Shown in pieces: positions 8,841 to 16,651 of a DNA stretch of 64,000 bases. Numbering within the stretch: position 1 is the stretch's first letter; every line of letters starts with the position of its first letter. Origin of the DNA: Mangrovitalea sediminis (GTDB lineage Bacteria; Pseudomonadota; Gammaproteobacteria; Pseudomonadales; Oleiphilaceae); assembly GCF_002514725.1 (NCBI RefSeq), contig NZ_NTLB01000004.1, forward strand, positions 434,001-498,000, given 5' to 3'. The translations under genes and the position numbers were made by a program. The notes beneath the pieces are model-generated. The model searched no databases and was not told where the DNA came from. It saw only the letters and a program-made list of their open reading frames with translations.

Positions 8841-8851
8841 TGGTAATACCA
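8841..8851. promoter_or_regulatory. Second operator core, near the DJ-1 gene
   Basis: TGGTA-A-TACCA, an 11-bp perfect palindrome identical to the core of the operator at 8576-8592. It is 98 bp upstream of the plus-strand DJ-1/PfpI start and 265 bp (centre to centre 262) from the first site. Placement suggests the same regulator controls both divergent genes, perhaps with looping. Confidence 0.6.
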
Positions 8852-8948
8852 ATTTTAAGAATGGACGCAAAAATCCGATGCGATACCTGCCAAATTCGCA
8901 GGGCTGCATGGAGAAGACCCTAAAACAAGGCATGAAAAGGAGGCCGTT

Positions 8949-9524
8949 ATGAAGAAGTTGCTGATGCTCGTTGGCGACTATGTCGAAGACTATGAAGTCA
9001 TGGTTCCCTTCCAGACACTACTGGCCGTCGGTTACGAAGTCCATGCTGTCTGTCCTGATAAAAAATCCGGGGACAGCGTAAGAACGGCCATCCACGATTT
9101 CGAAGGTGACCAGACCTATTCGGAGAAACCCGGTCACAATTTCGCCCTGAACGCGACCTTCAGTGAAATCGACCCCGCCAGCTACGATGCCCTGGTGATC
9201 CCCGGCGGTCGTGCACCGGAATACCTGAGACTCAACGACAGGGTTCTGGAAATCGTTCGTCACTTCGCCACAGCGGATAAGCCCATCGCCGCGATTTGTC
9301 ACGGCGCGCAACTGCTGGCGGCCGCCGGCGTGTTGGAAGGCAAGCAGTGCTCCGCCTACCCCGCCTGCGGGCCGGAAGTTAAAGTGGCTGGTGGCCAGTA
9401 CATGGACATCGCCGTGGATCAGGCCCATGTCGATGGCAAGTTGGTCACTGCACCGGCGTGGCCCGCACACCCCCAATGGCTATCCAAGTTCATGGGCGTT
9501 CTGGGCGCCCAGATCACACTCTAA
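8949..9524 (+). CDS. DJ-1/PfpI family protein
   Basis: A 191-aa single-domain protein. The nucleophile-elbow Cys is Cys117, followed by His118 ([14 protein letters not shown]). The conserved acidic partner is Glu13 (DYVEDYEV), and the [10 protein letters not shown] loop is present. This Cys-His-Gly layout is that of the PfpI/YhbO branch, members of which are reported as glyoxalase III/deglycase-like stress proteins or proteases. ATG with AAGGAGG about 6 nt upstream. It is divergent from the D-lactate dehydrogenase and shares an operator-bearing region with it, which suggests methylglyoxal-to-lactate chemistry. That role is inferred. Confidence 0.85.
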   Translation: MKKLLMLVGDYVEDYEVMVPFQTLLAVGYEVHAVCPDKKSGDSVRTAIHDFEGDQTYSEKPGHNFALNATFSEIDPASYDALVIPGGRAPEYLRLNDRVLEIVRHFATADKPIAAICHGAQLLAAAGVLEGKQCSAYPACGPEVKVAGGQYMDIAVDQAHVDGKLVTAPAWPAHPQWLSKFMGVLGAQITL

Positions 9525-9534
9525 TCCGCCATCC

Positions 9535-9563
9535 GGGCTGCACGCACTATTGCCGTGCAGCCC
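9535..9563 (+). terminator. Hairpin terminator after the DJ-1 gene
   Basis: A perfect 10-bp stem (GGGCTGCACG at 9535-9544 with CGTGCAGCCC at 9554-9563), loop 9 nt, starts 10 bp after the stop codon. The following sequence is T/C-rich (TCTCCC) and not a clean T run. Confidence 0.55.
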
Positions 9564-9686
9564 TCTCCCACCGTACCTTACCCTCTTCACGTTCAGACTT
9601 TCCGGTAAAGACCCCGTCCGTTCGACGCAATTTACCGTAGAATCCTGTCATCCCCGACAACCGTTCCGGAGTCCTAAGGAGGTCCC

Positions 9687-10616
9687 TTGCAGGCGACAAA
9701 AAGCAGTTCGGTGTGGCTGGCCTATGGCGGCTTGACCCTGACCGCCCTGTTCTGGGCAGGCAACGCCGTGATCGCCCGAGGCGTGGTGGGCGAAATCCCG
9801 CCGCTGGCGCTGTCCTTCTGGCGCTGGACCCTGGCGTTGTGCATCCTGCTGCCCTTTGGCCTGCCGCGCGTCTGGCGCCAACGAGACATCGTCAAACAGC
9901 GTTGGCCGTCACTACTGGCCCTGGCGGCCTTCAGCGTAGGCGCCTTCAATACCCTGCTGTACCTCTCGGCGCAAACCACCACCGCGCTGAATATCACACT
10001 GCTCAACTCGACGATTCCGGTGATGGTCGCTCTGCTGGCCTGGATCATTCTCGGCGACCGCATCCGGCTCGCCCAGGCTCAGGGTATCGGCCTGGCACTG
10101 GTCGGCATGCTGATTATCATCTCCCGGGGAAACTGGCATAACCTGGCCAACCTGGCCTTCCAGCCCGGCGATCTCATCATGGTGTGTGCGGTGTTCTGCT
10201 GGGGCTTTTTCTCGGTTCTGTTGAGACGGCAGGCGGTGCCGATGGATCCGCTGGCCTTCCTCACCTGTCAGGTGGCATTCGGCGTGCTGGTTATCCTGCC
10301 GTTCTACCTCGGCGACCTGCTCCTGCACGGAGGTTTCCACCTGCGCCCCGGACTGGTCCCACCCTTTCTGTACGTCGCCATCTTCCCGGGCCTGCTGGCT
10401 TATGCGTTCTGGAATCATGGCGTACACCGCGTCGGTCCATCCCGTGCTGCCATGTTCATGTACCTCAATCCAGTGTTTGCCGCGGTGCTCGCAGGATTGT
10501 TCCTCGGCGAACATTTGAGCCTGTTTCACCTGTTTGGCGGGATACTCATCCTTCTCGGATTGATACTGACGACGCGGCAAGCCGGACCATCATCATTGCC
10601 AGCCAGTAGCGAGTAA
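9687..10616 (+). CDS. EamA/DMT-superfamily inner-membrane transporter
   Basis: A 309-aa protein with ten hydrophobic segments arranged as two EamA repeats (about residues 10-145 and 160-295), e.g. TALFWAGNAVIARG at the first repeat start and SRAAMFMYLNPVFAAVLAGLFLGE in the second. DMT-family carriers export amino acids or other metabolites; the substrate is not evident. The TTG start at 9687 is well supported by AAGGAGG at 9676-9682. It is followed after 6 bp by a LysE-type exporter, suggesting a two-gene efflux operon. Confidence 0.87.
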   Translation: MQATKSSSVWLAYGGLTLTALFWAGNAVIARGVVGEIPPLALSFWRWTLALCILLPFGLPRVWRQRDIVKQRWPSLLALAAFSVGAFNTLLYLSAQTTTALNITLLNSTIPVMVALLAWIILGDRIRLAQAQGIGLALVGMLIIISRGNWHNLANLAFQPGDLIMVCAVFCWGFFSVLLRRQAVPMDPLAFLTCQVAFGVLVILPFYLGDLLLHGGFHLRPGLVPPFLYVAIFPGLLAYAFWNHGVHRVGPSRAAMFMYLNPVFAAVLAGLFLGEHLSLFHLFGGILILLGLILTTRQAGPSSLPASSE

Positions 10617-10622
10617 CTGACC

Positions 10623-11267
10623 TTGTTCGTACACCTCGGAACCTTTTTGCTCGCTATCACGCTGCTGACAATGATTCCGGGCGTGGACACCCTGATGGTG
10701 ATTCGCAATAGCGTCCGCGGCGGGTGGCGTGACGGCGCAGTGACCAGCCTCGGCATCTGCTGCGGCCTTTTTGTACACGCAACGGTCTCAGCCATCGGTA
10801 TTTCCGTCATTCTGCTGCAGACCGCCTGGGCTTTCGCACTGCTCAAGCTGGCTGGCGCCGGCTACCTGATGTGGCTCGGCGTCACCACCCTGATACGTTC
10901 CTGGCAGCAACCGTCATACGCCACCCCCGAATCGCTGGCGCCCCCGGCGCGGAAACAGGGTGACTGGCGTTCCTTTCGGGAGGGCTTTCTGTCGAATGTC
11001 CTGAATCCCAAGACCATCCTGTTCTACATGGCGTTTCTGCCCCAGTTCATCGACCCCCAGCGTTCTGCGCTCGTGCAATCGCTACTCCTGGCCGGCATGC
11101 ATTTTATGCTCGCAATGATCTGGCAGTGTCTGCTGGCGTGGGGAGTCACACACACCAAACGGCGCTTTTCACAACGGGCTGCTTCTGCGGGCAGTCTGTT
11201 TCAGGGCATCACCGGCACCATATTGTTAGCCATCGGCGCCCGACTGGCACTGGAGCAGTCGCACTAA
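10623..11267 (+). CDS. LysE/RhtB family amino-acid exporter
   Basis: A 214-aa protein with about six hydrophobic segments and LysE landmarks: MIPGVDTLMVIRNSVRGGWRDG at the N-terminus, then CGLFVHATVSAIG, and LSNVLNPKTILFYMAFLPQFI in the middle. Such proteins export amino acids or homoserine lactone-like compounds by proton antiport; the substrate is unknown. It starts with TTG 6 bp after the stop of the DMT transporter, so it depends on the upstream transcript and probably on coupled translation. It is convergent with the Spy-like gene, with no obvious terminator in the 28-bp gap. Confidence 0.85.
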   Translation: MFVHLGTFLLAITLLTMIPGVDTLMVIRNSVRGGWRDGAVTSLGICCGLFVHATVSAIGISVILLQTAWAFALLKLAGAGYLMWLGVTTLIRSWQQPSYATPESLAPPARKQGDWRSFREGFLSNVLNPKTILFYMAFLPQFIDPQRSALVQSLLLAGMHFMLAMIWQCLLAWGVTHTKRRFSQRAASAGSLFQGITGTILLAIGARLALEQSH

Positions 11268-11295
11268 GCCAGCCGGGTCGAGTCAACGCACCGAT

Positions 11296-12060
11296 TCAAT
11301 GATTATCCTGCTCCCGATCCCACATCCATCGTTGATGTTTCTGCAGGGTTTCCAGCTGCTCCTTGGTCAGTAATTTGCGCAGTTGCACACCCATCTCAAT
11401 CCGCTCAAGAAACATCGCACGCCGCTGAGCTTCAACCGCGTCGTAGGCCTTCTTCACGGCTGCCATGTCGGGGTCCGGTTTTGACAGCGCCTGATTGAGA
11501 TCAAACATGTGAAGGTGTAACTGTTCTGCATGCTTGAGCTGACGCGCCACACTCCCTTCGATAACTTTCCCGATCTGCTCTTCCTGCTGACGGGTGAGCT
11601 GCAAGGGCGAGCCGGCCCAGCCACCCATCATGCCCGGCCCCATGCCGTAGCCGTAACCTCCCATCATTCCGGGGCCCATACCATATCCACCCATCATCCC
11701 AGGGCCCATACCGTAACCGTATCCACCCATCATCCCAGGACCCATGCCATAACCACCCATCATCCCCGGGCCCATACCATAACCGTATCCGCCCATCATC
11801 CCGGGGCCCATGCCATAACCACCCATCATCCCGGGGCCCATACCGGACCCGAGACAGTAACCGAAACCCCGTGTCATGCCCGGACCGCAAATGGCACCGG
11901 ACGTCGTGTTACCTGAGGCCGTTCCGTTGCCGGAGGCCATCATGGTGCCAGGGCCATAACCGGCCATATGCGCTGAAGTGATGCTCGCCAAGGTCAAACC
12001 CAACACCACCAACAACAAGCCGATACCTAAGCGCCCCCATCCTTTTCGCTGCCCTTTCAT
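11296..12060 (-). CDS. Spy/ZraP-like periplasmic protein with Met/Gly repeats
   Basis: A 254-aa protein. Signal-type hydrophobic segment at about residues 10-28; then a Met/Gly/Pro/Tyr repeat region (about 65-155) in which GMGPGMMGGY and GMGPGMMGGYGY alternate; then a helical Spy/CpxP/ZraP-like domain (about 160-250) with LTRQQEEQIGKVIEG and LRKLLTKEQLETLQKHQ motifs (the LTxEQ signature). Family members are periplasmic metal-linked chaperones. The Met-rich repeat could bind Cu(I) or similar ions; that is inference. The ATG at 12060 is preferred over an upstream start since it gives a proper signal peptide and has GGGGGTG before it. Confidence 0.75.
   Translation of the reverse strand: MKGQRKGWGRLGIGLLLVVLGLTLASITSAHMAGYGPGTMMASGNGTASGNTTSGAICGPGMTRGFGYCLGSGMGPGMMGGYGMGPGMMGGYGYGMGPGMMGGYGMGPGMMGGYGYGMGPGMMGGYGMGPGMMGGYGYGMGPGMMGGWAGSPLQLTRQQEEQIGKVIEGSVARQLKHAEQLHLHMFDLNQALSKPDPDMAAVKKAYDAVEAQRRAMFLERIEMGVQLRKLLTKEQLETLQKHQRWMWDREQDNH
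11623..11865. repeat. In-frame tandem repeats coding Met/Gly units
   Basis: About three copies of a 66-bp compound unit (30 bp coding GMGPGMMGGY plus 36 bp coding GMGPGMMGGYGY), with third-position differences between copies. The array lies wholly inside the Spy-like gene and is prone to copy-number change. Confidence 0.8.
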
Positions 12061-12430
12061 ACACACCCCCAGTCCATGCCAATGTAGCTTTCCATCGTAA
12101 ATCAGCATGCCCAGCGGCACCTTGACGGCCATCAATGGAATGTCAGGGAACCGCCCGGCCCCCCATCCGCATCACCTCGAAGGACTTCCCATAAGAGGTC
12201 CGAAACACCATTGGCCTCAACAGCCATGGGATTCGGCCGACCAGACATGTGCTATACCTAAGTTTATCGTGTGAAAATGAGCGGATGCGCAGTGTTGTCA
12301 GCTGGCATCAGCGCCAACAGTCGCGACAAGGTGATATCCAGCAATACACCGCTTGCCTCTGCACGAAAGCCCCGCCGGAAAACAGCAACGAAAGCACTGG
12401 GGCAGACAACAACAAAAGGAGAAAGGCACT
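12061..12430. other. Divergent intergenic region (Spy-like / degV)
   Basis: About 370 bp with no supported gene. It must hold the divergent promoters; no strong sigma-70 pair or operator could be picked out. An AAGGAG motif near 12415-12420 is the degV ribosome binding site. Confidence 0.5.
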
Positions 12431-13381
12431 ATGCGAGTAGGCCTTATAGTGGACTCGGCCTGTGACTTACCGTACGCATTTATCAAGCAACACGGCATAT
12501 TCATTCTTCCAGTAACGGCTCGCATCGATGGCCAGACCTTTGTCGACGACCACGACCCGGTCACAACCCGGACCTTCTACCAAAGCGGGCTTTTGGAAAA
12601 AGGACATGAAGCCGAAACGGAAGCTTTCAGCGTGCAGCAGATCTACGATCTGTTCATGCAGGAGATCATCACCCAATACGACCTGGCCTTCTGCGAAACG
12701 GTGACGCGCACCCGCAGTATGATCTACCAAAATGCCACCGATGCGATGCAGCGGGTATTGGCGGATTACCGGAGCTCGCGGGCAGAGCCCGATCAGAACG
12801 AGCTCTTCACCATGCGCGTCATCGATAGCCGCAGCATTTTTGCCGGACAGGGATTACTGGCCGCCCATACGGTTCACCTTATCAAGCAGTCCATTGGCAA
12901 GAATGCCCTACGCCAGCGGGTCGAGTCTTTTACCGACTCGATGTACAACGTCGTGATACCCCGCGACCTGTATTATGTGCGAGCACGGGCCAGACGGCGC
13001 GGCGACAAGAGCGTATCCGGGGTTGTAGCCTTTCTCGGCAAGGCATTGAACATTACCCCCGTGCTGTGGGGGCAAGGTGCAGAAGGGCAACCGGTGGCGA
13101 AAGTCCGGAGCTTCGAAGGCGCCGTGGAAAAGGTTATCGACTATGCCGTCGGGCGTATCAAGGACGGCCTGCTCTCACCCTATGTCAGTCTTTCCTATGG
13201 CGTGGAGGAAGACGAACTGGAGCAACTTCCAGGTCTCGATCGCCTGAAGCGTGCCTGCGAGGAAAATGGCATCGAGCTGCTGCTCTCGCAGATGGGTATT
13301 ACGAGCAGTATCTATGTCGGGCCAGGCAGCGTCTGTCTTGCCCTGGCAGCCGAGCCCCACGACTTTTCCGATTACGCCTAG
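12431..13381 (+). CDS. DegV family fatty-acid-binding protein
   Basis: A 316-aa protein with the DegV N-terminal signature (MRVGLIVDSACDLP), the ILPVTARIDGQTFVDDHD segment and a second domain ending in GPGSVCLALAAEP. DegV/FakB-type proteins bind fatty acids; in Gram-positives they present them to FakA kinase. No fakA-like gene is visible here, so the role in this organism is open. ATG at 12431 follows an AAGGAG motif. The protein is long for the family because of extra sequence at about 60-110. Convergent with plsC, whose stop lies 8 bp away; the two lipid-related genes may be functionally linked. Confidence 0.8.
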   Translation: MRVGLIVDSACDLPYAFIKQHGIFILPVTARIDGQTFVDDHDPVTTRTFYQSGLLEKGHEAETEAFSVQQIYDLFMQEIITQYDLAFCETVTRTRSMIYQNATDAMQRVLADYRSSRAEPDQNELFTMRVIDSRSIFAGQGLLAAHTVHLIKQSIGKNALRQRVESFTDSMYNVVIPRDLYYVRARARRRGDKSVSGVVAFLGKALNITPVLWGQGAEGQPVAKVRSFEGAVEKVIDYAVGRIKDGLLSPYVSLSYGVEEDELEQLPGLDRLKRACEENGIELLLSQMGITSSIYVGPGSVCLALAAEPHDFSDYA

Positions 13382-13388
13382 CGCGCCG

Positions 13389-14177
13389 TCAAACCTGAGA
13401 CCCAGCCCCAAGGCGCCGCTTAGCGGCGTCCGGGCCGGTCGCCGCTGTCGACGGGACCTGCACCAAATCGACCATCTGCTGGCGAATCCACAATTCGACA
13501 CGCTCATGCAGTGCATCGACCGTGGTATCAGCACTCGACATAGGGGCGCCGACGACCACTACGATTTCACCCGGTGCCTTGCTGACCTGACCCGCGGGCC
13601 AGCAAATACCGGAGTTATGCGCCACCGGCACAATGGGCACACCAGTTCGCACCGCCAGCATCGCTGCCCCCTTGTTGAAGCGCCGGACCTGACCGGGGAG
13701 CACCCGCGTTCCCTCGGGGAAAATGGTAATCCAGAATCCTTCATTGAGACGAGCCTCACCCTGCTGTAACAACTGTTTGAGGGCCCGAGTGGGCTTGCCG
13801 CGATCAATAGCGATCGGTTTGAGTAGACGCAGGACCCAACCAAAAAAGGGAATCAGCAGAAGCTCACGCTTGAGCACGGCGGCCTGAGGAGAGAAGAGGA
13901 GCGCGAACAAGTAGGTTTCCCAGGCGCTCTGATGATTACTGACGATGATACAGGGCCCCTCGGGCATCGCATGGAGGCCTTCCACCCGATAACGGATACC
14001 GCAAACCCATCGAGACCAACAGATGACAAACCGGTTGAACCCGGCAGCAACCCGAATACGATGGCGCAGCGGCAACCAGGGAATAACAATGAGCAAACTC
14101 AAGCCGAACACCACTACCGCCAGTGCATAGCCAATGTAGAACACCGTTGAGCGCAGCAGACACAGCCCTGTCTTCAT
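13389..14177 (-). CDS. plsC: 1-acyl-sn-glycerol-3-phosphate acyltransferase
   Basis: A 262-aa PlsC-family enzyme that acylates lysophosphatidic acid to phosphatidic acid at the inner membrane. The acyltransferase motifs are present: NHQSAWET (HX4E/D-type motif I, about residues 79-86), the RELLLIPFFGW segment, FPEGTR (motif III, about 153-158) and VPIVPVAHNSG (motif IV). An N-terminal hydrophobic segment (about 10-35) anchors it. ATG at 14177 with GGGGGAAA upstream is preferred to the adjoining GTG at 14180. It diverges from fabB with 168 bp between. Confidence 0.9.
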   Translation of the reverse strand: MKTGLCLLRSTVFYIGYALAVVVFGLSLLIVIPWLPLRHRIRVAAGFNRFVICWSRWVCGIRYRVEGLHAMPEGPCIIVSNHQSAWETYLFALLFSPQAAVLKRELLLIPFFGWVLRLLKPIAIDRGKPTRALKQLLQQGEARLNEGFWITIFPEGTRVLPGQVRRFNKGAAMLAVRTGVPIVPVAHNSGICWPAGQVSKAPGEIVVVVGAPMSSADTTVDALHERVELWIRQQMVDLVQVPSTAATGPDAAKRRLGAGSQV

Positions 14178-14345
14178 CACGTTTCCCCCGTATAAACCTG
14201 ATCATAAAGCCGCCGGGCACCCCACTCAATTTTCTGTCGATAAAAGGCCCGACAGGCGGCCTGGAGAAAGCGTAGACCTTGGTCAAATTCCGTTTCGGTC
14301 ACGGGGTCCCTACAATGAAAGACGCACAAGGCATGGAGAAATGTT

Positions 14346-15560
14346 ATGCGACGAGTCGTTGTGACCGGGATGGGCATTGTGTCCTGTCTGGGCAACTCTA
14401 CCGACGATGTTCTGGAAAGCCTGCAAACGGGCCGTTCCGGCATCACCGCCAACCCGACTTACCGGGAAAAAGGCTTTCGCAGCCAGATTTCGGGCTCTCT
14501 GACCGTCGACGACAGCGAGATAGACCGCAAACTGCGTCGTTTTATGGGCAATTCCGCACTGTATGCCTATCTTTCCATGCAGCAGGCAATTGCCGACGCA
14601 AAGCTCGACGAGAGCATGGTTCGTAACGACCGCACCGGGATCATTGCCGGTTCGGGTGGCGCTTCCTGCGCCAATCAGGTCGAAGCGACCGATATCCTGC
14701 GTGAACGTGGCGTCAAGCGCATTGGTCCTTACATGGTGCCGCGCATCATGGCCAGCACCGTCTCCGCCAACCTGGCAAATGCATTCGGCATCCGCGGCTT
14801 CAACTATTCTATCTCCTCGGCCTGCGCGACCAGCGCTCACTGCATCGGCCACGCGATGGAACACATCCAGAGCGGTCGCCAGGACATCGTTTTCGCCGGC
14901 GGCGGCGAGGAAGAACACTGGTCTCTGACCATGATGTTCGACGCCATGGGCGCCCTATCAACCAAATACAACGATGCCCCGGCGACCGCATCCCGCCCTT
15001 ACGATCAGGGTCGGGATGGATTTGTTATCGCCGGGGGCGGTGGCATGCTGGTACTCGAGGAGCTGGAGCACGCCCGTCGCCGCGGCGCGCCCATCTATGC
15101 TGAGCTGGTCGGCTACGGCGCCACCTCAGACGGCTACGACATGGTGGCCCCCTCCGGTGAAGGCGCCGCGCGTTGTATGCGCATGTCCTTGTCCACAGTG
15201 GACACCCCGATCGACTATATCAATACGCACGGCACCAGCACGCCGGTCGGCGATGTTGCTGAAATCAAGGCCGTCCGGGAAGTCTTCGGCGACAACATCC
15301 CCGCGATCTCCTCAACCAAAGCGCTGTCCGGGCATTCACTCGGCGCGGCGGGTGTACATGAGGCAATCTATTCGCTGCTGATGCTGAATAACGACTTCAT
15401 CGCCGGCACCGCCAACCTGACATCACCAGACGCCGCCATCGAGGGCCTCCCGGTCGTGAGCGAAACCCGCAAAGAAGCCCGGCTAAAGACGGTCATGTCC
15501 AACAGTTTTGGCTTCGGCGGCACCAACGCCACGCTGGTGTTCCGGCGCCTGCAGGACTAA
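14346..15560 (+). CDS. fabB: 3-oxoacyl-ACP synthase I
   Basis: A 404-aa condensing enzyme of type II fatty acid synthesis; FabB-type synthases elongate acyl-ACP, including the cis-unsaturated branch. The catalytic triad is intact: Cys160 in [12 protein letters not shown], His in [11 protein letters not shown] (about 295) and His in [13 protein letters not shown] (about 330), with the FGFGGTNA C-terminal loop. Full family length. fabA is not adjacent, unlike the fabAB operon of Pseudomonas. A TACAAT hexamer at 14311-14316 is a possible -10. Ribosome binding site GGAG is 9 nt before the ATG. Confidence 0.93.
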   Translation: MRRVVVTGMGIVSCLGNSTDDVLESLQTGRSGITANPTYREKGFRSQISGSLTVDDSEIDRKLRRFMGNSALYAYLSMQQAIADAKLDESMVRNDRTGIIAGSGGASCANQVEATDILRERGVKRIGPYMVPRIMASTVSANLANAFGIRGFNYSISSACATSAHCIGHAMEHIQSGRQDIVFAGGGEEEHWSLTMMFDAMGALSTKYNDAPATASRPYDQGRDGFVIAGGGGMLVLEELEHARRRGAPIYAELVGYGATSDGYDMVAPSGEGAARCMRMSLSTVDTPIDYINTHGTSTPVGDVAEIKAVREVFGDNIPAISSTKALSGHSLGAAGVHEAIYSLLMLNNDFIAGTANLTSPDAAIEGLPVVSETRKEARLKTVMSNSFGFGGTNATLVFRRLQD

Positions 15561-15573
15561 CCCTCGGCTTTCA

Positions 15574-15615
15574 TTGACACAGATCAACCTGTCCCGACAC
15601 CGGGATCGCTACACT
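15574..15615 (+). promoter_or_regulatory. Fnr/Anr box and class II promoter of the hemN-like/fnr operon
   Basis: TTGAC-ACAG-ATCAA at 15574-15587 matches the Fnr/Anr consensus in 9 of 10 defined positions. A -10-like TACACT at 15610-15615 puts the start site near 15622 and the box centre at about -41.5. This is the same geometry as at the cytochrome c promoter (814-856). The box begins 14 bp after the fabB stop, so the promoter serves the two downstream genes and could make fnr autoregulated. Confidence 0.75.
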
Positions 15616-15666
15616 GCCAAAATACAGTCAGTCGTAGTGAGCCCGGTAGCGGCTAAGGTGTGGTAG

Positions 15667-16515
15667 GTGCAATCAACAGCCGAATATGACGGCCTCAAGA
15701 AATGGACATCCAGTCCAGGTCCTCTCGATAGCCTCGAATTGTGGCAAAGCCTGCTGCGCGAGGCACCGAGCCTGATTATGCAGCGGGAGCGGATACCTGC
15801 TGAAGTCTCCTTCAAGTCGGCATTATCTTCCCTGACAGACGAACCTATCGCGCTGGCGCTTGAGTTCCCCTTCAGCCGGTTACCGGCCTGCTATCACCCC
15901 GCACAACCCATGGCCCAGCAGGCCGTGCGAAACTACTTGGATAGCCTGTTCGCCGAGATGAAACTCGTCTGCGACTGCCTGAAACAGCCCCTGACGCTCT
16001 CCCATCTATTCTGGCTCGGTGATCCGGTCGCGTGGCTGAGTAAAGCCGAACTGACTGAGGTCATGTACCGCACAAGCCGCTGCTTTAAAATAAATGGCGC
16101 AAACCTGTCGTATGCAGTCGTCGATATGGAGAAACCTCTCGTCGAGGAGGGGTTGTATGCGCTGTTGCGGGGGCTTGGGTTTACACACCTGCTTCTGGAT
16201 ACAAAGGAATGGCAGCTTGCGGCGAACGCCCCTGAATCGCAGATGCTGCAACAATACTGGTCTCACCTGGGCTTGCAGCCCATAACCACCGAGCAGTTCC
16301 AATTACAGGGTTTACCGGCACCAGCGGCTAACGATTCCGTAGAGAACGGGCATGCTGGCAACAACATACCCGATAGGATGCTGGGACTGGGCGCTGGTGC
16401 ATGGAGCCTGCTAGGCCGGCATATGGCACACAATGCATCCCAGTTGGACCTTTATTATCAACGTATTGCGGAAGATCGCCTGCCGGTATCAGAGACAGGT
16501 GTTTGGAAAAAATAA
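15667..16515 (+). CDS. Degenerate HemN-like protein lacking the radical-SAM cluster
   Basis: A 282-aa protein that aligns by eye with parts of oxygen-independent coproporphyrinogen III oxidase (HemN, about 457 aa). ALALEFPFS (63-70) corresponds to the YVHIPFC segment, but the first cluster Cys is Ser70 and only one nearby Cys (75) remains, so CxxxCxxC is lost. NYLDSLFAEM (89-98) matches QYLDALEQEI. FWLGDP (115-120) replaces the GGGTP SAM-binding motif. MLGLGAGAWSLLG (238-250) and YYQRI (263-267) match the C-terminal GMGVSAIS and YYQQV landmarks. The barrel middle and the last domain are missing. The frame is intact, with GTG start and AAGGTG before it. Radical-SAM catalysis is not expected; a retained sensory or substrate-binding role is speculative. 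Confidence 0.7.
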   Translation: MQSTAEYDGLKKWTSSPGPLDSLELWQSLLREAPSLIMQRERIPAEVSFKSALSSLTDEPIALALEFPFSRLPACYHPAQPMAQQAVRNYLDSLFAEMKLVCDCLKQPLTLSHLFWLGDPVAWLSKAELTEVMYRTSRCFKINGANLSYAVVDMEKPLVEEGLYALLRGLGFTHLLLDTKEWQLAANAPESQMLQQYWSHLGLQPITTEQFQLQGLPAPAANDSVENGHAGNNIPDRMLGLGAGAWSLLGRHMAHNASQLDLYYQRIAEDRLPVSETGVWKK

Positions 16516-16651
16516 CAATCATGATAGGGTGAAAGTCAGACCCATCAGCATAATTCCGTACGATGAATGGACAGAAATTCATTGGCGGGTAATAAACAAA
16601 GGATTACATTGCACTCATTATGGAGAGCGCATTTCTTTCGGAGCAACGGCT

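Larger units (their letters stand above)
8499..8948. other. Divergent regulatory region between D-lactate dehydrogenase and DJ-1 gene
   Basis: About 450 bp with no believable gene; a minus-strand open stretch at 8682-8933 lacks a ribosome binding site. It holds two palindromic GntR/FCD-type operators (listed separately) and an A/T-rich segment around 8690-8760 likely to contain promoters. Confidence 0.6.

Noticed and set aside
8682-8933. 83-codon minus-strand frame in the D-lactate/DJ-1 divergent region
   Set aside because: No ribosome binding site, overlaps an operator and promoter region, no recognisable motif.
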